64,000 nucleotides of DNA. Origin: Spirometra erinaceieuropaei (Eukaryota; Platyhelminthes; Cestoda; Diphyllobothriidea; Diphyllobothriidae). The stretch covers positions 307,684 through 371,683 of the forward strand of contig CACRXP010000019.1 of assembly GCA_902702965.1 (NCBI GenBank), read 5' to 3'. Made by a program: the position numbers and the translations under genes. Positions 47,700 through 58,264 of the stretch are shown here, one piece after another. Under the pieces are notes generated by a model, which searched no databases, was not told the origin of the DNA, and worked only from the letters and a program-made list of their open reading frames with translations. Each line of letters starts with the position of its first letter. The first letter of the stretch is position 1.

Positions 47700-47805
47700 A
47701 ACCGTCGGTTCGGGGGACCTGGGATTCGAACCGCGCTTCTTTGGCCGTTAGGCGTTCCTAGGTCTAACACTCTAGCATTGGGCCACGAGCTCGCAGGATT
47801 TGTGA
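47700..47805 (-). mobile_element. tRNA-derived repeat head (second SINE type)
   Basis: On the minus strand: TCGTGGCCCAATGCTAGAGTG (box A) then CGCGGTTCGAATCC (box B), about 75 nt apart. The downstream body does not match the hammerhead SINE, so this may be a different family or a head-only fragment. Confidence 0.55.
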
Positions 47806-48139
47806 GCTCACAAACGGATTCCTGTTAACACCCTTCTTTATCGGGCAAGCACACACTGCTCTGAGAACGAAAGGTACAAAACAGAAGTCTGTTATTTGTT
47901 CAAACTGTTTTTCCAAAACGGCTACTCGCCGATGCATGAAACAACCGGAATCAAAAGAAACAGATGAGGAAGTAGATCGTTCTGATCAGGCACCGAAATC
48001 AAACCAAAAGATTGACAAACGCTTTATAACATTAAAAATATGTCTGAACTCGTTTAAAGACACTTGAAAAAGCACCAAATAAAAGTGGCGAACAAACCGA
48101 CGACTATGCTAAGCAACCAGCTTGTAGACCCTAAGGACA

Positions 48140-48441
48140 AGGTGATGTGATGAGACACTTCTAATGCGGCATATTGTAATCAAACCGGGAAATTCGCCTC
48201 CACACGCCTACATGAACACCAATTGGCAGTTAAGAGGCGGGACCACTTATCCCAAGTCGCTATGCATACTCTTGAAACGGGGCACACATTTACTTGGGAT
48301 AAAACACGCATTGACGGCTCCTGCCCATATAAAAATGGCCGAGAATTTGTAGAGGCCATTCACTCTGATGATTCCTGCATCAATCAGCGCATTGATCTGG
48401 ACGCGATGTACACAAATCTCAAAGAAACGTGGAACAGGTGA
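48140..48441 (+). pseudogene. Penelope-like element family D, GIY-YIG C-terminal region
   Basis: From 48163 one frame reads NQTGKFASTRLHEHQLAVKR, with the catalytic arginine context TRLHEH. It continues DHLSQVAMHTLETGHTFTW, then NGREFVEAIHSDD, SCINQRIDLD and a terminal TGA at 48439-48441. This is the back half of a PLE GIY-YIG nuclease: HxxxxGHxF followed by the E-A-x-x-I...IN block. The front half, with the CxC and NYxG motif, is missing or mutated before 48163. It lies antisense inside the ankyrin gene intron. Confidence 0.65.
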
Positions 48442-48556
48442 TAGCCAATCAAAACGGGACGTCAGCAAACAACATCGACCCATATTCGGTACTGACAAAG
48501 CAACATCGATTTTTCCGGGCTTTTTTAAATTTTGACTGTTTTTCACACTTCCTACG

Positions 48557-48597
48557 CGTCTGACGACGGCCTGGGGAACCAGTTTCGAAAATTTACG
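48557..48597 (+). ncRNA. Hammerhead ribozyme-like motif downstream of PLE-D
   Basis: CUGACGA (48560-48566), a C, then stem II in two parts (GG with UC; CUGG with CCAG around GGAA), then GAA (48587-48589). Stem III is the self-complementary AAUU (48590-48593), U17 is 48594, and ACG (48595-48597) pairs with CGU (48557-48559) as a 3-bp stem I. It lies 115 nt after the PLE-D stop, the place where PLE terminal regions carry hammerheads. The stems are weak, so this is a candidate. Confidence 0.5.
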
Positions 48598-48692
48598 AAA
48601 TGAAGTTTGTTCAGTTTCCCAAAAGACTCATTGTTTCTTAAGTTATGTTTCTTGGGATGCCCATCTTCCTGTACGTAGATATACGGAAAAAA

Positions 48693-48880
48693 GTATAGAC
48701 ATGAACAGAAGCGGCTAAGACGACCATTTCTGGTTTATTAGCCACCGTCAAGCAGCCATACTCAACCGCAGGTTTGGGGGATTTGGGATTCAAGCCCGGG
48801 TTCTTTGACCGTTGGGCGTTCCCAGACCTGACACTCAAGTACTGGGCCACGGGCCCGCTGTCCTATCGGTTGCTATCAGA
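48693..48880 (-). mobile_element. tRNA-derived SINE copy, degraded
   Basis: Minus strand: head with TGGCCCAGTACTTGAGTGTC (box A) and GGGCTTGAATCCC (box B), then a short body with TAAACCAGAAATGGTCGTC. The hammerhead core is broken (CUUGACGG). Confidence 0.6.
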
Positions 48881-49579
48881 AATATTCTTTCCTGAATTAT
48901 TACTGCCTACGAGTGCTCTTGATTGGGCCCCAAGGAGCAACGAGCATGGAGGGCCCCGTGACCTGATCAGTTAATGTCCGTCCCGCAGTACCTTCATAGA
49001 TACCAGGAGAAGTGATCATACTGGTTCAGGACGAACACGGGAGAGAGGATTTCTGTTCAGACTAGGCCTTGGCTAGATAAGGGACAGTTTCAGGCCAACT
49101 CACGCACTATGAGTACAAGAAAATCAGTCTTAGCAGACATAAATCAGTCAGTTGAGAGGGCCGAAAGAGACCAGGTAGGGACGAGCGCTTCTCAGAAGCA
49201 GCCGCGCTTAGGCAGTCCAGCAGACGGCAACAGCAAATTACGTCAGACGGGTGGAGTGAGAAACAGTGGGGCTAAGTTAGTAGTGTACTAGCTAGGACAA
49301 ACGTAATCAAGTGCGTGGGCTTCAACAATGCGTTCATGTCTTTAAGGTGAAACGCTCGTACGCCGACGTGCCACGGGCATCGTCATCGGCCAAGTGCACT
49401 TTAGTGCTACGCTGTCCGCGAATGCATAATTCCCAGCAAAATTTCGGGAGACAGAATGGGGGCGTATTCAAGAGCCGGACGCGTGATGCAGGAAGGAACG
49501 CCAATACACAGGGGAAAGGAGGGAAAGCAAAACAAAAAGTAATATGGGGGCGGAGGCGGGGAGGGGAGAGGAGGAGGAT

Positions 49580-49600
49580 AAGAAGAAGAAGAAGAAGAAG
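49580..49600 (+). repeat. (GAA)n stretch at the gap edge
   Basis: AAG/GAA triplets run into the assembly gap, which probably arose from this repeat. Confidence 0.9.
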
Positions 49601-49655
49601 NNNNNNNNNNNNNNNNNNNNNNNNNNNNNNNNNNNNNNNNNNNNNNNNNNNNNNN
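49601..49655. other. Assembly gap (55 N)
   Basis: Unknown bases. Open frames crossing it are meaningless. Confidence 1.
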
Positions 49656-50020
49656 TGCTGAAAGAGAATGTGCCCTATGGGAATAAAAGTAGGGAGGGGG
49701 GGGGAGTGCGCGGAAGTATCGTATCGGAAGAGAAAAGACAGTTTGGCGAAGGAAGTACGAACGGTGGGTGGAGTGGGGAGGAGAGGGACCGGCAGTACGC
49801 GGGCAGGACATAGATTACCGAGGCTTCGTAGGAAACCAATTATGAAAAAAGCGAGAGGTATTTCGGCGTCTCCAGTCTAAAAAGCAATGCCTAAAACTTC
49901 CGGCTGGCCTGGAAAGCCACTTAAGGGTTAAATCAAGGAGACAGACCGTCCAACCGTGAAAGTACTGACGTTCATTGACCAGCGTAAGAGGAGTGAAGCA
50001 GCCAGTGTTGCATAACTCAC

Positions 50021-50119
50021 CCTGTCAGTAGCATGGACGTTGGCTCCCATGTCAAGCAGGAGTTCCACGAGTTCGCGATGGCCGTGGTAGGAGGCGAACA
50101 TGAGCGGTGTGAAGTCCGC
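50021..50119 (-). CDS. Ankyrin-repeat protein, exon encoding one repeat
   Basis: Exactly 99 bp, phase 0. The acceptor is a pyrimidine-rich run ending CCGTTTCAG (AG at 50121-50120) and the donor is GTGAGT (50020-50015). The 33 codons form one ankyrin repeat: DFTPLMFASYHGHRELVELL followed by LDMGANVHATDR, matching the consensus closely (TPL, GH, VxLLLxxGAxV). The next exon in the gene (46371-46273) starts at the same point of the repeat, so exon boundaries coincide with repeat boundaries. Earlier repeats must lie upstream. Confidence 0.88.
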
Positions 50120-50399
50120 CTGAAACGGAAAAGGCGGGTGGAGGCAAATGTTTGAGTTCCAGGTGTGTGTATGAGTAAAAAAAGAAGACCAATCGAGCAC
50201 CGACTCTGGCGACAGATACCGGAAGTACTGGCTAATCAGCGATCAGTGACGCGGGTCTGGAGGTGACTGCGCAGAGCTATGTATGCCTGCTCCAGATCGA
50301 CACACCGTTTGAATGACTTCTCATCCGAGGTCCAGACTCCAATCAATTCTCAGCTGGCCTTGTTGCTGGAGTGGGCAGCAACCCGGAAAGAAAAGCGCC

Positions 50400-50975
50400 T
50401 GGGGTCGATACCTCCACGAACAATTCATGCAGTATGGTTACCCGAGTGAGTTTATAATCCGATGTCCATGTGTTCTTACCCAAAGGACCCAACCGAAAAC
50501 GTCACCTATGATGTGGCATTCTTTGCCTTACATAAAGGACATTTCAGAGACGGTCGGCTCCAATGCTGCAGAACTAGGTGTTGGGATTGCACACCCGCCC
50601 AAAACTATCGTGAGCAGCAGGGTCATGAAAACCAAACATCGACAAATCCCAGTGAGCAGCCAGACGTAGCTTATCGCATCCCGTGCCGAAACTGTCCTTG
50701 TAATTATACAGGTCAAGTTGTACACATGTTCGGATCGCGAATTCAAGAACATAAGCTGGCTGTGCGATGGGGACGAATTGTCAAAAGCGCCTGACAACAC
50801 ACTCGAAAAAGGTCATGAGCCTAACTTCTCGGCCACCAAGACAATCGTGCACGCCGGAAGCAAGACAAGCCGAGAACTTAGTCAATCGACGTGTCAATCT
50901 GGCACCGGCGTACACAGCCCTGCGCAGTCACCTCCATACCTGCGCCACCGCTGGTTGATTGGAAACTACCTCTTA
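50400..50975 (+). pseudogene. Penelope-like element family B protein remnant
   Basis: Plus-strand remnant in three frames. The piece to about 50669 has the connector typical of PLEs after the reverse transcriptase (PYIKDISETVGSNAAELG, then GVGIAHPP). The next frame gives YRIPCRNCPCNYTGQ and SRIQEHKLAVRWG, the GIY-YIG core. A third frame from 50767 continues weakly. It is frameshifted and truncated, antisense to the ankyrin gene. Confidence 0.7.
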
Positions 50976-50990
50976 TAACTGTCGTCTGCG

Positions 50991-51041
50991 TTGTTGTTGT
51001 TGTTGTTGAATTCGAATCTCAGACAAATAAATAAATAAATG
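50991..51041 (+). repeat. (GTT)n and (AAAT)n simple repeats at the PLE-B 3' end
   Basis: A GTT run (about 50994-51008) and an AAAT run (about 51026-51041) directly follow the coding remnant. They probably belong to the element's 3' tail. Confidence 0.7.
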
Positions 51042-52689
51042 GTTTTGATGATTGATCCGTCCTATTCCTCCTTACTCACAAGAGACGGGATTCAGTGACG
51101 TAGGCCAAAGTATCCATAACATCATTGGCAGGATGGCGAAGAATCCACCGACTTGGCCCTTCCCATGCGACTGACTGAGTATGAATCTGTGAATCAAGTG
51201 GTGTTACATTACTCCTAATGACCAGTTGAACCTGGGCTTAAATGTCAGGTCTTCGTAGTCTGGGGTTGGAATGTGATTGGATGACCGACCACAGGAAAAC
51301 GGTTGAACCAACTCCTCCCTGGTCCTCGTCTATGTTGGGTAAAAAAATTCAGGCGCGGCGTCTGGAACTCTGTTGGTCCGGTCGGGCACAAGGCAAGGAG
51401 AGACACAAACCAGCCACTAATTGTGAATGCATTTGGGAAGCAATAAACATGTGGCCACTGCTTTTGCATCAACGCCGGCCTAAGTAACGGAAGAGGGGCA
51501 GGCTTTGATTTCCGCGTGCTCCCGCACTTAGGCACGAAGGGCGAAAGGCACTTTAGGTCAACGCTGATGGAGAAACTGGCGGCAACAGACACAAGATTAG
51601 CACCGGAAGAATTTATTCTAACTACCCCGATAGTCCCAAAGGTCAGACACGATCAACGCGCCTTGGAAAAGGCACCAACAGCGTCTAGCCACTGTTTCTT
51701 CGATTGCCCAGCGTGAAACTAATAGGTTAACACTTCTGTGCCAGGAGATTTGTGTGTAGTTTTTTGTAGGCGCATTCCTCCGACCTAAAAGAATCAAATT
51801 AGGCCATGGTAGGGGCTAGTTTGGCTGGTTGGAAGTTTTCGCAGGGACGAAAAAAGAACTGCTAACGGCATATACTACTAATATCACTAGGCGTCTGTAG
51901 CAGACGTTTTTTGGTCCCTGAAGAACGCTCAGAGTCAAGCAGGGTGTAACTTTAGTAGATGGCGTTTTGAATTAAAATGTGACGTCTTGGGGGAACTGAG
52001 AGACGTACCAAGTTAAACGGCGGTGGTGGTCTCTAGAACCATCGTTTTTGATTTTCGGATTATCAGTGGGTAGCTCCATATTTGCTCCTAAGATAAAATA
52101 CGGCCTAACGGTAGGGACCATGGCATGGGCATTCCCGTCTACCTTGATCGTCAGGATCAGACTTCTGCAAGATCCTATCTTAAATAGTGATACGAACATG
52201 CACGCGACCCCAGCGTGGCCAATCTGATATGGACATGCATTATCGGCATCGAAACTCTCGAAAAATTTTCTATGGTCCCATAAATATTGCATCCTGTGGG
52301 AAAAAATAACTCGATCAATGCAATGCTAATAGAAAAAGAACAAGATCATAAGTTTTGTTGGAACATATCTTCTCAGGAAACCAAACTTGCTCTACATTCT
52401 GTTCTTGAAAATACTAACTTTTTAGCTGCCTAGTAATTCCTGCATGCTTCGAAATGTAACTGGCGTCTTTATGGGCCCCTAGGGCTTCTAGTCTTCTAGG
52501 TGCGCGCATCCTATCTGGCAGCATAACTAGCTTCACATTCACCCTTGCATCTCCTGGGTTACTCGACGTTCAAGCGTCTGCCCTTGAAGTTAACCTCGGT
52601 TGGGATGTGACAATTCGACTGTCGCATTCGACGATGCCCACCGTGTGCTCCACGGTAAAATGAAGCAGGCACGGTGAATTGCGCTGCAT
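51042..52689. other. Spacer
   Basis: Open frames on both strands at 51242-51592 mirror each other and show no recognisable domain. Nothing else is supported. Confidence 0.3.
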
Positions 52690-52810
52690 CCACCGCACTC
52701 TCTCCTCCCGCCCCCTGAGTCAGGTGTCAAGACAAAGTCAGGAGGACCGGAGGCGAGAAAGGGCGCAGGTGGCTGACACGGCCGGACCCGCACCTGAGAC
52801 TTCGCCTAGG
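52690..52810 (+). repeat. Dispersed GC-rich repeat, copy 3 of 3
   Basis: Shares AGGAGGACCGGAGGCGAGAA and GCAGGTGGCTGACACGGC with the copies at 43.9 and 45.1 kb. Confidence 0.4.
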
Positions 52811-52831
52811 CCAAGCGGGAAATCGCACAGG

Positions 52832-53165
52832 TAAACACTGTTCCCAACTCCAGGGTCGGTGAGTCAGATGGTCGAGCAATCATCACGCCAACATCAAACG
52901 CACGTGATGAAATTGCAGCAATTAATGACACAAATTTCGGCCACCAAACAGTCATCACACCATGTGCGACGATCTCGGATGAAGGGGGGGGCCGTGAATT
53001 TTCATCGGTATGCGGTGCCGTGGCGACTGCATCCTATAAATAATGCAGCCCCTTGTGCAGCAACCACCCGTATCCGCTTTTGCCTCTGATGATGGGTTCG
53101 AGCGCGGGAATCCGAAAAGTCAGGCCAATAAAGCTCTTGTTCCAGCGATCGTATCTCCTTCTCAA
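52832..53165 (+). mobile_element. PLE-A 3' fragment, plus strand
   Basis: The only PLE-A copy in this window with both coding tail and terminus on the plus strand. A decayed coding tail (GTCAGATGGTCGAGCAATCA and on) is followed by the hammerhead region and the terminal block (GATCGTATCTCCTTCTCAAA). A poly-G run (52984-52990) interrupts the coding part. Confidence 0.7.
53082..53125 (+). ncRNA. Hammerhead-like motif of PLE-A, stem III mutated
   Basis: CUGAUGA (53086-53092), unpaired U, stem II GGGUUC with GAAUCC, GAAA, and a perfect 4-bp stem I (GCCU with AGGC). The palindromic ACGU of other copies is AAGU here, which would weaken the dimer stem. Confidence 0.5.
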
Positions 53166-54489
53166 AGACCTAAAGATGAGTCAGCCACTGTACCAAATCT
53201 CCTGCCAAGTAGGTTTGACTCGGACTTGTCGTAGGTATGGGGTTGGGAAAAAGAGGGTGAAGTCAATAAATTTCGAATGGAACGCTTGGTTTCCTCACTA
53301 TCAACGACTATCAACGACTCCCATGACATGTTATTAGCAGTGCTTTGAAAGATTTCCAACTGACGGAGTTTAGTCCCGAGTTACTCTCTCTCTCTATTGA
53401 AGCCCTACCTGAAAGCCGTGGTCGAAGAAAGAACTATAACTGGCCGGTTCTAACATCAGGACTGAGACTTCCTTTTAGACGTCACTTCATTGATCAAGAG
53501 TGTCTAGGGGGGATAACTTCAGGCGTGACAGGATGGCCTTTAGAGCAGAGGACGCAGAGAACAATAGGCGAAGTATCTTCAACTTGTCCCCATTGTAACT
53601 GCCAGTCAACATGCCGTAAGCCACCCTCAACGTGTCCGCCCTAACCATTCACATTCTGGCATTGCAGTGTACAGGGCAAAAACCGCCAAAATATCACTTC
53701 CCGCACAAACAAGATGCACAGACAAAACCACATTAATACGTTCATCCGTCACAGGCACCGATGACCACCACTGTTCCCGAAAGGGCGCAGTGGCGATTTC
53801 GGTGAGAACTTATTTGTGGCGAAACATCCATCGGCTCCCAATAGCGATGCCGGGTCAAAACGACTGAAAACAGAAGGCTTTAACAGTTTGCCCGCTCACA
53901 TTTCCCGCACAGATCCCTAGCCTCACCCAAACCAGTCCTCCCAAACCCCCACATAATGGGGTGCTATAAAATTTGGACTACGTGGGAGTTTTTACAGTCC
54001 TAGCTAAAATCGATTCACCCTATTGGTTGGGTATCTTTTAGGCCCATACTGCCAGCGTGCGTGTGATTGCTGAAGCTAAGCTGTATCGGCCGCACACTGC
54101 ATGTCAGGCAGCAAGTCAGAGCCTGTCGGTCGACTGCAGATGAGATTCGCCACCACAATTGTCTGGCCCAGTGGACAAGAGCCTTTCGCGGAGCATGCTG
54201 TGCCGAGACACGACCGGACAGACTTTAGCATAAACACTGAGGGCAGAACTAGCCAAAAGGATAACACGCCGTGTAGACAGGGTCGCGTCCACTCATAAAA
54301 ACAAACGAACAGCCGACAAGGCGTCGTGGCAACGCGACTGTGAAAGTTCAGCACAGGGGAGTCTCAGAGATAGTTCACAGGTTACGAATTCATGCGCCAA
54401 AAAACCTCCCAGCAAAAAAACCACCCAGATAGGAAGAGCCAACTGCGGACCTTTATTTTGAATAGAGGCAGAGAGATGAATCCCAGAAG
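53166..54489. other. Spacer
   Basis: A 99-codon ATG frame at 53345-53644 has cysteine-rich C-terminal text but no recognisable zinc-finger spacing. Not called. Confidence 0.3.
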
Positions 54490-54585
54490 GCAGTCGTGAT
54501 GAGGGAGAAACGATTTTCGGGACAAGAGCTTTATTCGCCTGACGTTTCGGATTCCTCTCGAACCCATCCTAAGAGACAACAGCTA
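54490..54585 (-). mobile_element. PLE-A terminus, minus strand, in a head-to-head pair
   Basis: Terminal block, AATAAA and hammerhead region (core mutated to CUUAGGA) on the minus strand, with no coding sequence. Confidence 0.7.
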
Positions 54586-54676
54586 GTGTCTGATGGTGCT
54601 CTGATGATGGGTTCGGGCAGGAATCCGAAACGTCAGGCGAATAAAGCTCTTGTCCCAGTGATCGTGTCTCCTTCAC
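54586..54676 (+). mobile_element. PLE-A terminus, plus strand, in a head-to-head pair
   Basis: Mirrors 54490-54585. CUGAUGA (54601-54607), stem II (54609-54614 with 54621-54626) and GAAACGUC (54627-54634) are intact, but the 5' strand of stem I is altered (UGCU instead of GUCU), probably at the inversion joint. Confidence 0.7.
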
Positions 54677-55350
54677 GGTTTTTATTCCGGTTGCAAACGC
54701 CTGTTCAGTTTGTGAATGTTAACCTTGGTGGGAAACAATAACAAAGGTGGCAACGTGTTGCAGACAACGAGTCATAGTCGGTCTCAAAATTAGTTTATCA
54801 TAGCCCAATATTTAAAAAGGACAGTACCCTCGAAATCACGGAAGTTAGACCAGACGAAATTTTACACCCTGCATATATGTACCAGGACAATCCACAGAAT
54901 GATTACCACAACTAACTGTCCACTCCTGAGGCGGATCACATGGTTAGTCCCGCAGCTCGCGAAGACAATGTCCCGAGCTGGCATTTAGGTGACGGAGGTC
55001 ACAGACTTTGACTAGAACCTGGTCAGCGGGCAAATCGACATTCCACCAATGTACACAATCCTGCAAAGGTCATGTTCAAAATTCCGATACTGACTGTTGA
55101 TTGGCTCGAGTGTCAATAGACGCGGACTGCTTTGTGGCCCTTTTTCGCTCCGACGATGGGTCCCAGTATGAGAGATCTGCGTGTTCAGACAAGCACCCGT
55201 CCAACGCCGTAGACGTTGCCTCCTTCTTTACTCTAAGATAGCATCCCTATGGCGGTCAACGGGTCCTGAGGCCACACTTCGGCAAGCCGCCCCCCCCCCC
55301 CAATCTCCAGAAGTAGAGGGGGCTCGTGAGAACCACCGCAGCATACGTTC
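54677..55350. other. Spacer
   Basis: A C-run at 55290-55301. No gene recognised. Confidence 0.35.
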
Positions 55351-55474
55351 AGAAACCTTTGTCTAACAAACGATCATGAGGCGATCTACGGTGCAAGTTA
55401 AACCAGGTCACCAGAAACCTTTGTCTAACAAACGATCATGAGGCGATCTACGGTGCAAGTTAAACCAGGTCACG
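55351..55474 (+). repeat. Perfect 62-bp tandem duplication (two units)
   Basis: Units 55351-55412 and 55413-55474 appear identical apart from the junction base. Their identity against a diverged background suggests a very recent duplication or an assembly overlap error. Confidence 0.9.
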
Positions 55475-56538
55475 CTAGGAGTTAATCGCGGATACACACA
55501 CTATTCCCACTTACGTGTTGCACTGGCTAGATTCTACAGAAAGTTCCACACCGTCAAAAAGCTGCTACGCTTGCCTGCTTTGCAACGCCCAAATGCAAGG
55601 ATACTCAAAACCTTACTTCCAAAAGGATGGAGGTTGGCGAACCAAGTAGCGGCCGATCAGTCACCTCGAAAAGAGTCGAACGGTATTTGAACTGCATCAA
55701 TCAGTGCGGGGCGTTCAAATATCGCAGGCAAAGTTGCGATCAAGGGGACAGAAAAGGCGAGATTTCTTTGGTTGGATTAAAGCGAACTGCAGGGTTCTTG
55801 CCAGTCTCTAGAAGAGAATATGAGAGAGTCGCAGGCTCCCAATTGCTTACCTCTACAGTCGCGGGTGATGGGAACCACCAATGGGAATCAATGGCTTGCG
55901 CGTAAATTTGCTCCCCATTTGTAGGACTTTCGTAGCATTTATCTCACTCCACTCCTGCATGCCCACTGCGTCGCGGTGATACGAGGCGGCTCACAGAAAA
56001 GTTAACCAATCCGTCTCACTCATGATCTGGCCCCTAACTTTACACGGGTCGGGATCATAAATATCATAATAAGGAACCATGGAAGACTGATGCTCAGTCC
56101 CGTGTACGATCAAGCCCTTTCGTCAGCTGACAACTTCTAATGCCAAGATTGCTAGTGCATTGCAAGAAAACGCGTTTGGTTGTTGGTTGCGAGGAACTTA
56201 GGCACTGGGTTCAAGCTGGATCGTATTCATTCGCCCTCTTCTATCCCATACCAGCGGTAAGTCGACGAGCTGAATTGCCGTCTACTTAGTGACATTTTGG
56301 TGCTGAACTTCGCATCCGAGATGGGTCGACCGCGATCTGTATTACAAACCGGTGGTAAGTCAGAAACAAGCCCATTTTCGTCGAGGCGTGAAAGCCTCCG
56401 ACGAACCCGTCTCAAACAGGGACTCGCATCACGAGTGCGTAAGAGGTGGCACGGAGGTCACACTGAGAAGGAGGGCAAAAGTGAGCTAACTCGTCAGAGG
56501 GAAGTCTTCCAACTCCGGATTGCTAGCGCGTTCTCGCA
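55475..56538. other. Spacer
   Basis: Open frames at 55627-55905 and 56297-56560 have no recognised motif. Confidence 0.3.
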
Positions 56539-57805
56539 CAGTAAAGGTGTTAACTCATGAAATCTTGACCGAAATTCCGACTCGAAAAAAGTACATATGC
56601 AGAGTTAACATATTAATTCCCATGCAGCATAATCCCAACATATTTCAGTTACTTCGAGATGCCGGCTTTTGAACGAACTCCTTTCCGGTCGCTGGAAAAA
56701 CCTTTACTCTAAAAACTGACTACTTAGGGAGTATGCCTTTTTTATCGATTTTCAACGCCCTTGTAAGTTCAAATATATTTTTTTAGGAAACATGTATAAA
56801 AATATTCAATCTTTTACCCATTTGGTAGCAGATTACGTCTTCTTCAAATGTTGTACTTGAAGGAAGAGTTCAACTTGGCTTTAAAAAAACTTTCCCAGTT
56901 ACTGAATAATTCCGAACCCGACCTGCCGTTGCACCTGCATCCAGGGTTTGCAAACTACACGCTGTATGACAGAGGCGAACAGGCGAGTTCCAGAGAGCAG
57001 TTCAGAAGAAGATGCGACCAATGGAACAGGAAGTCGTTGGATCACATGCGTACTATAACAAACAGCCCTCGTGATCACCGCTGGGGAGTCGTAATTAATT
57101 TTTTATAGTACGCACGTGCCCTCTTGGCAGCTACGTACAATTAATACTGCAGTCTTTGCGCCGTCTTTGATGATGGGTTCGAGCGAGAATACGAAACATC
57201 ATGGCCAATAAACTTCTTGTTCCAGTGATCGCATCTTCTTCTTCTGAACTACAAACTGTGTATTTTCCGTGTACGGAAAATCATACATTTCTATATGCTA
57301 GTAAGAGAAAGCCATATGGAGTCCATACTATTTAGCAGTGGATTTGGTACATTTTGCAAACTTAACAGGCAACACTAGCAAATGCAGAGACAAGATGTTT
57401 TGTGGACGACATTTCACGGTCTTAAAAATCTCAAAATTAGAAACTTTTTAAGACCGAATAATACCCTCCCTTCAAATACAACATTTGAAGAAGACGCAAT
57501 CTGCTACCAAATGAGTAAAAGAATAAATATTTTAGATATGTTTTCTACGAAATATATTTGACCTTATAAGGTCATCGAAAATCGATTTAAAAAATCATAC
57601 TGCCTAAGTAGTGATTTTTACAGAGTGAGTTTTTGCAGGCGACCGAGAAAGAGTATGTTCAAAAAACGACATCCCGAAGTAACTGAAATATCTTTGGATT
57701 ATTCCGCACGGTAATTAATATTGTAACCCTGCATAAGTAACCTTTTCGAATTGAAAACGCCCTTCAGAATTTCGGTCAACATTTCGTGGGTAAGCACATC
57801 TACTG
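56539..57805. mobile_element. Foldback / Tc1-like MITE copy F3 with nested PLE-A
   Basis: The left end CAGTAAAGG...CTCATGAAAT and the right end (reading inward CAGTAGATGTGC...ACGAAATGTTGACC) match F1 and F2. Arm blocks GATGCCGGCTTTTGAACG and its right-arm counterpart, and TTGGTAGCAGATTACGTC with its complement, face each other. A PLE-A terminus (57107-57245) sits inside, which explains the length of 1267 bp against about 985 in F1 and F2. Confidence 0.65.
57107..57245 (+). mobile_element. PLE-A terminus nested in foldback F3
   Basis: Plus-strand terminal region with TTTGATGATGGGTTCGAG, ATACGAAACATCATGGCC, AATAAA and the end block CAGTGATCGCATCTTCTTCT. The hammerhead core and stem III are mutated. 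Confidence 0.65.
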
Positions 57806-58264
57806 TGGCTTCAAACACATTTAGGAAGATGCTGAACTGCTATGAGGAGTAGCACCTCAATGCCAGCTCATGCTCTCATCCCTCTCCAGCATCACAGTGA
57901 CCTGTCCGAGCTTGTTAAGGCACTCGGCGACTGGGGTAAGCGTCGCCGGGAGTCTCGCAGTTTGAGGCGTCGGTTGGCCAGGCGTGCATGTTGGTGCACA
58001 TCTACGTCGAAACACGTTCACCCAGTAGCCAGGGTAATATAGGTCACAGTGAAAAATTTGCTCAGGACTGACTGTTTACCGGCTACGTGTCCTTCCGTGT
58101 GTCTAGTCTGGACCATCGGCCACACGTGCACTAGAACAAGGACCTGTGTTTACGGTACAGATGTTGCATCTCCTGTTCTACTGTCAATTCGCGCGCACAG
58201 AAAAGTACCAGACAGCCTCAGTCAGTGTCATATAATCGTCTCCATAGGCAGAAAACCGTATTTA

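Larger units (their letters stand above)
46372..50020 (-). other. Intron of the ankyrin gene (3.6 kb)
   Basis: Lies between two phase-0 exons. It holds a 230-bp tandem duplication, two tRNA-derived repeat copies, a PLE fragment with a hammerhead-like motif, a GAA/GGA-rich stretch and an assembly gap. The block at 46890-47700 contains open frames on the minus strand with no recognised family. Confidence 0.6.

Noticed and set aside
49109..49291. 60-codon ATG frame (STRKSVLADINQSVERAERD)
   Set aside because: Looks hydrophilic and protein-like, but no splice site or homologue could be named.
49311..49811. Frames crossing the run of N
   Set aside because: They depend on an assembly gap and low-complexity GAA repeats.
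57842..57947. Possible plus-strand exon ending at a GTAAGC donor
   Set aside because: No convincing acceptor upstream and no recognised domain.
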